From Macrolepiota albuminosa (Eukaryota; Basidiomycota; Agaricomycetes; Agaricales; Agaricaceae), in assembly GCA_027475525.1 (NCBI GenBank), contig JAMWFC010000116.1, forward strand, positions 558,001 to 622,000: a DNA stretch of 64,000 nt, given 5' to 3'. The translations under genes and the position numbers were made by a program. The notes beneath the pieces were generated by a model. The model was not told the DNA's origin. It ran no database searches and saw only the letters and a program-made list of their open reading frames with translations. Below, piece by piece: positions 55,303 through 64,000 of the stretch. Numbering within the stretch: position 1 is the stretch's first letter; every line of letters starts with the position of its first letter.

Positions 55303-58300
55303 ATGAGTAATCCCATACCTGCAGCGCCCACTGACGGCAGGCGAAATGCCCACGACCTACGGGGAGACCCAGCAGACACCCAGGACGCGTCAGCGTCCAA
55401 TGCGGGTCAGGTAAGACCCAAGGCTCGAGACCGAGGTCAGAGTACCGACCTAGCCGGGAATGAGAGCGAGGCCCAGAGAGCTGAAAGCTCACAGCAGGAC
55501 GGCCCGCAACGCATCCAGGACAAGATGCCCGGGGGATTAACGCCCCCAGTTACGCAGCTGCCAGGAGGACCGCGACGGTCTAGCCGACTGGCTTCCAAAG
55601 GACCCCCGCAGGATGGCCAACAGTCAACCGGCGCCTATGGCGCCCCAGGAGATGCCGAGTCGTCAGTACGGACTGGGAGAACCCTCCCTGCGAGCCGGAG
55701 CAGTGGGACCAGGCGGTCCACAGCGGGTCCAATGCCTTCTAAAGTAGCGGAAGCCCGCTTAGAAGAGGTACCGGAGGAGGCTGCAAGGCCTGAAGGATAC
55801 CGCGCAGAAGATCGATTTCCGCGCACACCAGCAGTGGAGGAAGCTCCGGAGGTTGTAGAGCTTCCAGAGGAGGTGATGGAGTCGTCAAGTGACGACGACG
55901 TCGGAGCAGAGGAACAGCGGCTGAAAACCGCGTACACCGTGCGCTTGCGGGTGTTCTGGGACTTGCACCCAGAGGTGATGAAATACACCACCCAAGCGCG
56001 ACTCGAGCGCTACGCGTCAGCCCATATAGTAGCACTTAGGCGACAAGGGCACGAAGTGCCCAATGTATTCAGTACGAAATATACTGATTTGATGGTGAGA
56101 GTGCTCACTATGGAGCTGCAAATGTATGTGCAGCGTAAGGCCACACGGCAATCGGGGGTCTCGACCCCCTGGAGCCACACGTCCGAGGAATGCTCGGCAC
56201 GACGCAATCAAGACGTCGGAATCGAGCTAGTGGAGGCACTAGCACGGGCGCAAGAAGTGCCCGAAGTAAGACCGGTGAGTACTTTTTATACTCCAGCAGG
56301 ACAAGGGTGGCGTGAGGAGCCCCCGCACATGCGTAACCATGACCGTAGGACAGATATGTCAGGTCCGGATGGGCACGATAGCACTGTGCTCAAAGTGGAA
56401 AGCGAGGCATCCGTGATGCCGCGCGTGCCCATGGCCGAAACGTTGAGCGACAGAGTCGCGTATCAGTGTATGCGCAATGGCGACCTAAGGACTAAGGGAC
56501 AGTCCCTTATCGACGATCAGGGCATCGTATTCGAGGGCACTAAGCCCATTGACGAGATGCGTCGTCAATTCGTCACGCAGGGTCAGGAGAATCAAGCTTC
56601 TCCAGGTCCAGGGCGGCGCAACGATCATGATCGAGGAGACTTCCTCGATCGAGATGGCGCCACGAGACGTGATGTCCCTGGTAACGGCCGGGATGACGGC
56701 CCTAGGTCGATTCCTCGAGACGAGGGCAATTATGCCCACAGTCGAGGAGGCTCGGGACGTCCCCCGCAAGGTGGACGGGGAAAGTCACTTCCCCATGCCG
56801 CTGATTTGGCGACTAGATCCCCGGGTCAGCGGGAAGCCATCCGAATGCATCGTGAAGCCATGCACGATCGCCTGCATCGAGTAGTCGATGATGCCCTGGG
56901 CGTAACCTTACGGTTACCAGACGGAGTGAAGCTGCGTAAAGCAGACAGTAGGCACATTCGCGCCTATACAGGCGCGTCCAAGTTCAGCGACCTGGAAGAT
57001 TGGGCGATGGATGTATGCACCCATCTTGCCATGTGCTTATACGGAGGTGACCGTATGGAACGAGAACGAATTTTCGTTCTGCCTGAGTTCTTGGCCGGAG
57101 AGGCCATGGGTTGGTTTTGACGGGCAGTACTGCACGTCAATCGTGTCCAATATGACTGGACGTTTAAAGGAGTCCTTACAGGACTGTACGATCGATTCGT
57201 ACACCCCTCAACGCTCCAGGATGCAAGGCGGGACTTCCAGTCCGCCAAGTATACCGAGAAGTTGGGAGTACAAGGGTTCTATGATACCCTTAATGACCAT
57301 GCCCAGAACATGGCAGTATACCCGGACGGGTATACAATGCTCGAAACGTTCTTGGATGGCATTCCAGCGGATATGCGCCGCTATTTGATACGTGAGGACG
57401 GCTTGTCCCCAGAAGTCAACGATGTGGAAGAATTCGTGGCATATGCCATCCGGTATGAGCAGTCTCTGAAGACTGCTAACCACTACGAACATCGGAGTGG
57501 ACACAAAGGGGGATCCAGGCGACTACCGCCTGGTGGGACGCCCTCACGGGGTCAGCATGTGGGGACCTTCCTGGCCAAGAAGACCGATTTGGATCGTGAC
57601 CGCAACACGCGGTTTGTTGTACGCAAGACCCCTGTTGCGAACCGAGGGCGGAGCCGCCCACGCCCAGAGCGGGCGCCGGACGGAGAACGTCCTAAATCAA
57701 GGCCGGACTTCAAACCGGCCAACCCACCAGGTCAGACGGGGACTTGTTTCGTGTGTGGCCAACCAGGCCACTACGCTACCAACTGCCCTGCGAAGCCAGG
57801 ACCCCCGAGGAAGGGGTATACACCCCGCGCCCACCTTCGAGCTGCACATACTGCAGCCGCGAGTGGGAGTGACGGAGACGTATCTGCCGATTCTGAGGCA
57901 GAGAACCCCACAAACGACCAGGAGCCCCCAGAGGAGGCATCGGGCGCCGAGCCCGAGAGTGTGGTCGTGGAGGGGGAGGAGTACGTCACAGTCGACGTAT
58001 ATGACGACGTCTACGACAATGAGTATTACAGTCGCGACAGCGACTCTGAGTGCCTAGCGGCGATGACGGATTGGCCGTCCACAAATGATCCCGAACGGAA
58101 TAACGTAGTTCGGATGAAGAAGGTGACCCTTCGTCGTGCAGAGGGCACTTTGCAGCGCCCTACATTGAAGCGAGCAGACAAGGAGTGCCTGGTCTCGTAT
58201 GTGGACGTAGACGGCCACAAGGCATGGACCCTATGGGACTCTGGGAGTACCACATCGGGCATAACGCCCCAGTTCGCCCATGTGTACGGAATATCCGTGC

Positions 58301-58614
58301 AGGAGTTGGATACGCCATTGGCGTTACAGCTGGGCACCGTAGGGAGCCGAGCCATGGTGCAGTACGGGACAAATGTGAATGTCCAAACGCCGGGCTCACG
58401 TAGCCGTGAATACATGGATGTAGCGAACTTCGATCGCTACGACATGATACTGGGAACGCCATTCATGCGGCGTAACAAAGTCATATTAGACTTTGACCAT
58501 TCTCAGGTGCTAGTGAATGGGAAAGTGATCCCAGCCGAGCGAGCTACAGCAGACGACACTGATAATCGTCTGCGACGTCATCGCACTACGGAGAAACGCA
58601 AGGACTCTCCATGA
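55303..58614 (+). pseudogene. Gypsy Gag-protease, one internal TGA
   Basis: ATG 55303 (MSNPIPAAPTDGRR). The long N-terminal region is Arg/Gly/Glu-rich and disordered. The capsid-like part starts near residue 560 and is interrupted by TGA 57118-57120 (EAMGWF-stop-RAVLHVNRVQ). It continues STLQDARRDFQSAKYTEKLG and FYDTLNDHAQNMAVYPD, a Gag stretch shared with the relic at 33.1-33.4 kb. Next come CFVCGQPGHYATNC (CCHC, about residue 814), an acidic linker and the protease WDSGSTTSG (about 975) with DMILGTPFM near the end. TGA 58612-58614 closes the frame (KDSP), yet the same frame stays open into pol, so either readthrough or a second mutated CGA is possible. Confidence 0.85.
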
Positions 58615-58806
58615 CTTGGCCGGCGCAGAGTGCCGACCGTGGAGGATGGGGAGGAGGAAGTGCAGGCTATGCCTGGACTAAGCGCAGACCACAACGTGGT
58701 AATGATGAGCGAGGAGGAGTATCAAGCCTCCAAGAGGAGCAACGAGCGAATAATCGCTCCTGAGATTCGAGGCGCAAGGCCTCCAGACAAACGCCATCGC
58801 AAGGCG

Positions 58807-58960
58807 AGACGACGGGAGGACTCAGTGGACGTATGTCCACCTACGTCCTCACGAGTCAAGTTGGAAGACTTGAAAGACAGCATAGACGACGGGAGGACTC
58901 AGTGGACGTATGTCCACCTACGTCCTCACGAGTCAAGTTGGAAGACTTGAAAGACAGCAT
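58807..58960. repeat. Perfect 77-bp tandem duplication no. 5
   Basis: 58807-58883 equals 58884-58960. One base is lacking right after 58960 for the pol frame to continue. Confidence 0.9.
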
Positions 58961-59152
58961 CGAGAGGCGGAAGCCTCAGTAGAGGGGGACACACGGTCTC
59001 TATGGGAGCGACCAGCTCCCCTACCGGAGTACGACTGGGCATACGACCCCCGAATGCCGCAAGAGTGGAACGAGCTGGTGGCAGCCACGTGTGCGCAAAA
59101 TGCGCACCAGAGACGGATGACCGTCAAACCAGCGTATCGCCAGCCAGCCCCG

Positions 59153-59306
59153 GACGAGGTATCCGTAGCGTACTCGCTTGTACGTGAGGGAAGAAGCCTC
59201 GTGGCTTATAAGGCAGCGGCAGCGGGTGCGACGAGGTATCCGTAGCGTACTCGCTTGTACGTGAGGGAAGAAGCCTCGTGGCTTATAAGGCAGCGGCAGC
59301 GGGTGC
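59153..59306. repeat. Perfect 77-bp tandem duplication no. 6
   Basis: 59153-59229 equals 59230-59306. One base is lacking right after 59306 for the pol frame. Confidence 0.9.
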
Positions 59307-61331
59307 CCGCTGAGACTACATATACCTGATGACAGTGTCAATCGGGTGCTCGCAATGCGCGAGCAGTATGCACCGCCGCCTCGGCCACCCTCAGAGACGG
59401 TGGAAGTACTTCCCCCGGTACGCATGAAGGGGAAGCAGAAGGCGACAAGCCTTCGTGAGGAAGATATCCCTCGGTTGCGTCAGCAATGGCAAGAAGAATT
59501 TGCCGACATGGTCAATGGGACCAAGGAGGAGCTCCCGCCATGGCGGGAGGTGAACCATGAGATTAATCTCATAGACGAGAACAAGCAGTATAAGTACCAC
59601 TTGCCGCGCTGTCCGCGCGCCCTCCAGGAGCAACTACGCGATAAGACTAATCGCTACTTGAATGCTCAATGGTGGTCCCCATGCACCACCGCTCAAGCTG
59701 CACCGTTATTGTGCATCCCGAAGAAGGATGGAACCCTTCGAACAGCTCTTGATGCGCGTCAGCGCAATGACAATACCATAAAGGATGTAACTCCTTTACC
59801 AGATCAAGAGGTGATCCGGGAAGACGTGGCTCGGGCGAAGTATCGCTCGAAGATTGACCTTACTGACGCTTACGAGCAGGTGCGCATTCGCACCGAGGAC
59901 GTACCCAAGACCGTATTTGCGTCGATCATGGGTACATTCACGAGCAATATAATGCAGATTGGAGACTGCAATGCTCCAGCAACTTTCCAGAGGCTAATGA
60001 CCTCTATCTTCCGAGACGTAATAGGACGTTTCATGCACGTCTACTTAGATGACATATTCATCTACTCGGATACCATGGAGGAGCATGAGCAGCACCTCAG
60101 AGTCGTATTCGAACGACTGCGCAAGTACAAGTTGTACTTGAAGTGGAAAAAATGTGAGCTCTACGCTCAGAGTATAGACTGCCTAGGGCATGTCATAGAC
60201 GAGCGGGGTATCCACCCTGATCAGGACAAGCTCGATCGTATTCGGGAGTGGCGCACGCCCCGAAACTACAATGACATCCAACGATTCGTTGGCCTTGTCA
60301 ACTACATATCGAGCTTCTTGCCCGATGTCACAGCCTATACTGGGCCACTTATGGCCATGACGCAGAACGGGTCACCGTTCAATTGGAGGCCGTTGCACCA
60401 GCGGTGCTTCGAGATGGTCAAACGGATCTGTACGAAGACTCCGGTGATTCGACCAATCGACCCTAGACGGGACGAGCCAATATGGCTCATTTGCGACGCG
60501 TCCAAGACAGGCGTCGGGGCCATGTACGGCCAGGGAAGCAGCTGGCAGACGTGCCGCCCAGCAGGGTTCATGTCGAAGAAGTTCACGACGGCCCAGCAAA
60601 ACTATGCGGTGCACGAGTTGGAGACTCTTGCCATACTCGAGGCTCTCCTCAAGTGGGAGGATAAGCTGATGGGATACCCCATCCACATCATAACGGACCA
60701 CAAGGCCCTTGAGTTCTTTAAAACTCAGGTGAACTTGTCGCCGCGCCAGCGACGGTGGATAGACTACATGTCGAGATACCAGTTCGACATCACCTATGTT
60801 AAAGGTGAACTCAACAAAGTGGCAGACTGCTTGTCACGCTACTTTGAGAGTGATGTAGTCGGGGAGGCTCACGAGCCTCATGAGTATGTGCAGGCAGACT
60901 GCCGCATAGACCCTGATGGAGAGGATTTACCTCTCCACCGATACCAGGAGCTCAGGGAGCATGTCCTGGAAGTACGCGCTATGCGTGACGATGAACGGAG
61001 GCGAAGCACTCGCCTCAGAGAGCAGCGTGAAGAACGGGACGTAGCCGCCCAGTTGCTCAAGGAGCATGAAACCGTGGACCCAGCATCCACTAGGGAGCAC
61101 GAGCGCCACGATGTACCCGTTACGCTTGCGGAGATGCTCGAAGGCGAATTGCCTTCATCCCAGCCTCCTAGCCTGGTCAATGACGACTTCCGGCAGGAGG
61201 TGGTGCAGGACTATGGCGATGATCCTCTCTTCGCCGAGATAATCGCCAATCCTGACGACCATCCTCGGTTCAGGCATGAGCCTGGTGGACTCATCACGAC
61301 GGAGAACCGTCAAGGGGTGGCAGTGGTATGC

Positions 61332-61485
61332 CTCCCCCGTACGCGTACCATTGTTACGCGGGTCTTGGACCAGGCCCATGCCCTGGTGGGGCACTTTGGT
61401 GCCGCCCGCTCCCCCGTACGCGTACCATTGTTACGCGGGTCTTGGACCAGGCCCATGCCCTGGTGGGGCACTTTGGTGCCGCCCG
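61332..61485. repeat. Perfect 77-bp tandem duplication no. 7
   Basis: 61332-61408 equals 61409-61485. One base is lacking right after 61485 (GHFGAAR to TLGYIRRW). Confidence 0.9.
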
Positions 61486-61640
61486 ACATTGGGCTACATC
61501 CGGCGATGGTATTGGTGGCCACGTATGGCCCAAGAAGTGACTAAGTTTTGCGCGTCCTGCGCAGCGTGTCAGAGGGCAAAGTTGCCCCCTGGATCCCCTC
61601 TCGGGAAGCTACACCAGCTACCCGTGCCGGTGAAACCCTG

Positions 61641-61795
61641 GGACTCAATTGGAATGGACTTCGTAGGTCCCTTTCCCGAGTCCAGAGGGTTCGATTACCT
61701 CTGGGTAGTCATATGTCGGACTCAATTGGAATGGACTTCGTAGGTCCCTTTCCCGAGTCCAGAGGGTTCGATTACCTCTGGGTAGTCATATGTCG
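61641..61795. repeat. Perfect 77-bp tandem duplication no. 8
   Basis: 61641-61717 equals 61718-61794, with one further matching base. Repeats the first integrase Asp motif; collapsing it leaves the frame intact (VICR to MTSMVHL). Confidence 0.9.
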
Positions 61796-62822
61796 CATGA
61801 CGAGCATGGTGCACCTCATACCGGTGCGAACTACGCTGACGGCTAAGGAGCTGTCGTGGATCTACCTGAGGGAGATCGTTAGGCTGCATGGGCTGCCTAG
61901 CACCATTGTGAGCGATCGTGACTCAAAGTTCACGTCTCAATGGTGGAGAGAACTCCACAAACTGCTAGGAGCGCGACTCCTCATGTCGACGTCCTTCCAT
62001 CCGCAGACGGATGGGCAGACAGAGCGGGTTAACCGCAGTATAGGTCAGATTTTGAGGGCAGTTGTTCGCCCTGACCAACGGGACTGGGTGGACTGGTGTC
62101 CACTCACTGAGTTCGCGATTAACGCGAGTATCTCGGAGACCACAGGGTATGCGCCCTTTGAACTCAACGGAGGGTACTTGCCCTCCATGCTGCACGAAGT
62201 TCGTGCTGATACGGTAGCTCACCGTGGAGTTGTCGAGTTCGCCAGGCAGGCCCTGGAGAACATCGCGGCGGCGCATGACGCCATCATAGAGGCGCGAGTC
62301 TTTCAGGCGAAGAACGCCAATCACCGTAGGCGAACAGACCCGCCAATAGCTGTAGGAGCGTTGGTATACTTATCAACGCGTAATCTGAGGCTCCCGAAGG
62401 GACGGGCGAGTAAACTCTGCCCGAAATGGGTAGGCCCGTACCGCGTCCTAGACGCGGAGCCAAGTACCTCCAACTACGTGTTGGAGCTGCCTCTGGCATT
62501 ACAGGAACGACGCATCGTTCCTAAGTTTCATGTGTCGCTGTTGCGACCTTATAGCGCGTCTGACGATGCGCTGTTCCCTAACAGGGCGACCCCGGGCCCC
62601 TATGATTTTGGGGCTCGAGACGATGACGAATGGTTCGTCGAGTGCATAATTGGGCACCGGTGGACTGAGCGTAACACGCTCGAGTTTGAGGTACGATGGT
62701 CCCTGGGGGACACAACATGGGAGCCACACTCCCATTGCTCCAAGCTAGCGGCACTTGACCGTTATTTGGAGTTGAAGGGCGTTAAGCGCCCACATCAATT
62801 AAGTAAGCGTGCCGGCGCTTAA

Positions 62823-63002
62823 TTTGATCGGCAGTGCCGATCGCGGCTTGGCTGAGTTGGTCAGCAGCTGTGGCTGAAACACGTCTTAAAAGGCGAAATT
62901 TCTTTTTCGCCTTTTTTCCCCAACCATGGACAGCATGCCCGTGGACGTGGCTGAAACACGTCTTAAAAGGCGAAATTTCTTTTTCGCCTTTTTTCCCCAA
63001 CC
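62823..63002. other. Spacer between pol and the Pro/Gln-rich ORF
   Basis: Contains gatcggcagtgccgatc (62825-62841, short palindrome) and, in each copy of duplication no. 9, a strong stem aaaaggcgaaattt/ctttttcgccttttt. The T-run after the stem would suit a terminator. No LTR seen. Confidence 0.45.
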
Positions 63003-63025
63003 ATGGACAGCATGCCCGTGGACGT
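62870..63025. repeat. Perfect 77-bp tandem duplication no. 9
   Basis: 62870-62946 equals 62947-63023, plus two further matching bases. It repeats the hairpin and the presumed first exon of the Pro/Gln-rich gene. Confidence 0.9.
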
Positions 63026-64000
63026 AAGTGACAGCAGCAGCAGCAGCTACAGCAGCAGCAATTTGAGAGTACGCCGTCGGTCTTACCGTCGGCTGAAGGG
63101 GGGGGGCAGATGGCTCCCCCGCTGACCCAAAATGCGCCCCAGTGGGGACAATCGCAACAGGCGGTGGGCTTCCCACAGCAGCAGCAACAACCAGCGGCGG
63201 GCTACCCGCCGCAGCAGCCGGTGATCAGTGGCTATCCGCCACTTCAAACCATGCAGGGCAACTTCATGCCCCAGAACGCACCTGTGGGCGGCTATCAGCC
63301 CCAACAACCAGCACCGGGCGCTTATGCGCCACATCACACCGAGGGCCAATTCCAGCAACAGGCCTACGGGGGGCTAGTCAGCCCCCAAGCAGCGCCGGCA
63401 TGGAGGCAGCTTGCCCCTGTACCGGCAACAGGGCAACTGGGGACACATCCTTTTCCCCAGTTTACCGCCCCGGCGCACTACCCTGGGATGGGTGGTGTGC
63501 CCGTAATGATGCCGTACCCCCCGGCTTGGATGGGGGCTTGGGGCGCAATGCCCCAGTACAGCGACTCGCATGAGTCGCAAGCCAAGGGAGGCCGGTCGAT
63601 TTCCCTGTCGACCACAGTACCAACCGATAACCTAGAGGGACGCCAAGCATCCCTCGTGCAGGCCACCGCGGCCATTGAGAGAGCAGAAACTCTCAATACA
63701 GAAATAACCTAGAGGGACGCCAAGCATCCCTCGTGCAGGCCACCGCGGCCATTGAGAGAGCAGAAACTCTCAATACAGAACGGAGCGTCGGTTCATTGTC
63801 CGATGCGCCGACGGAGAGCCTGGCCAAGCTCTCCTTGCTACAGCGGCTGGAAATGCCGCACCAATCCGAGCCCAGCTCGGAAGAAGAGTCGCGTCCTCGA
63901 CGCGACAAAGGAAAAGCACGGGCTGTCGAGCCCACTCACAGCCAGGACTTAGTCCTGGCTACCCTTCTCCAACGACTGGGAGATAACGGGTACGATGTAC
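63003..64000 (+). CDS. Pro/Gln-rich ORF downstream of pol (partial, runs off window)
   Basis: A likely first exon MDSMPVD (63003-63023) ends at GTAAGT. An 86-nt intron ends GGGCAG at 63109, followed by MAPPLTQNAPQWGQSQQ. The protein is rich in QQQQ, GYPPQQP and QPAPGAY, then GMGGVPVMMPYPPAWMGAWG. After duplication no. 10 is collapsed it continues RSVGSLSDAPTESLAKLSLL and RRDKGKARAVEP and remains open at 64000. The style resembles disordered Gag N-termini of fungal gypsy elements, so it could be the start of another element's gag or a third ORF of the 55-63 kb element. No domain is recognised. Confidence 0.5.
63627..63780. repeat. Perfect 77-bp tandem duplication no. 10
   Basis: 63627-63703 equals 63704-63780. 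It breaks the Pro/Gln-rich ORF; collapsing it keeps the frame (ETLNTE to RSVGSL). Confidence 0.9.

Larger units (their letters stand above)
54939..62822 (+). mobile_element. Second Ty3/gypsy chromovirus (gag-pro-pol), 3' limit not reached
   Basis: Gag, CCHC knuckle, aspartic protease, RT, RNase H, integrase and chromodomain are all present in order. GC- and CpG-rich, thus little decayed. The coding region is broken by two in-frame TGAs and by four 77-bp duplications that are probably artifacts. No copy of the 233-bp LTR follows by 64000. Confidence 0.85.
58630..62822 (+). pseudogene. Gypsy Pol: RT, RNase H, integrase, chromodomain
   Basis: The reading frame passes four 77-bp duplications. 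RT: LLCIPKKDGTLRTALDARQR, KIDLTDAYEQVRI, ATFQRLMTSIF and FMHVYLDDIFIYSD with the catalytic YLDD near 60040. RNase H: WLICDASKTGVGAMYG, ELETLAILEAL, ITDHKALEFF. Integrase: zinc-binding GHFGAAR...CASCAACQRAK, then the DDE core GMDFVGPFPESRGFDY, IVSDRDSKFTSQWW and FHPQTDGQTERVNRS. The C-terminus has a GPYRVLD stretch and a chromodomain-like ECIIGHRW...EFEVRWSLGDTTWEP, stop TAA 62820-62822. If the duplications are collapsed (with one base added at three junctions) the whole Pol reads through, so it may encode a complete enzyme in the real genome. Confidence 0.85.

Noticed and set aside
60372..60701. Minus-strand ORFs within gypsy pol
   Set aside because: They overlap catalytic RT/RNase H sequence on the plus strand and have no motifs.
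8435..63780. CRISPR arrays or programmed repeats as an explanation of the recurring 77-bp units
   Set aside because: Units do not resemble each other, there are no spacers, and each is present exactly twice.

Overview
The window looks like a transposon-dense accessory or heterochromatic region of a basidiomycete (Agaricomycete-like) fungus. Evidence: very short spliceosomal introns (46-63 nt, 86 nt at most in the models below), Tad-like LINEs with a C-terminal RNase H, chromodomain-bearing Ty3/gypsy elements, Ty1/copia elements, a Helitron helicase relic, a tRNA-Ile(AAT) pair and an F-box gene. Species cannot be fixed from sequence alone. Few genes look like host genes: a 243-aa Ser/Pro-rich protein, two paralogous nuclease-like genes, an F-box gene and two tRNAs.

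Layout. 0-3.7 kb: 3' part of a gypsy chromovirus (pol end, then an antisense Cys-rich/coiled-coil gene broken by a solo LTR, then the 3' LTR), inserted into a minus-strand LINE (3.7-7.25 kb). 7.9-8.8 kb: solo and fragmentary copia-type LTRs. 8.8-17.6 kb: a large inverted repeat whose arms each carry a tRNA-Ile, a small two-exon gene, a PD-(D/E)XK-like nuclease gene and an F-box-gene remnant; a pogo-like DNA transposon interrupts one arm. 17.6-34.4 kb: AT-rich, CpG-poor graveyard with relics of the accessory gene, a Helitron helicase, a gypsy gag, two solo LTRs and a tRNA-like SINE. 34.5-47.7 kb: a near-complete Tad-like LINE preceded head-to-tail by an identical 421-bp 3' fragment and split by a complete, young copia element (TSD GAACC). 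47.9-50.3 kb: F-box gene convergent with a third, decayed nuclease-gene copy. 50.3-54.9 kb: SINE-like repeats, a TpA-rich stretch and one unrecognised ORF. 54.9-64 kb: a second chromovirus (gag-pro-pol) followed by a Pro/Gln-rich ORF running off the window.

Two observations change how the window should be read. First, ten perfect two-copy tandem duplications all have a period of exactly 77 bp, in unrelated contexts. At three of five coding junctions collapsing the copy and adding one base at the junction restores the reading frame, and at the other two collapsing alone does. This is best explained as unmerged k=77 de Bruijn-graph overlaps, so several 'frameshifts' in the 55-64 kb element are probably not real. 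Second, every isolated in-frame stop in the otherwise open element ORFs is TGA (copia gag, gypsy gag, gypsy pro/pol junction, LINE ORF1), fitting CGA-to-TGA CpG transitions. A direct comparison of an intact gag with a decayed copy shows nearly all CpGs lost.

The best candidates for an undescribed biological unit are the antisense Cys-rich/coiled-coil gene, which lies inside a chromovirus between pol and the 3' LTR and has two other relics in the window, and the convergent F-box/nuclease-like gene pair, present three times and twice as a palindrome with tRNA genes at its centre.
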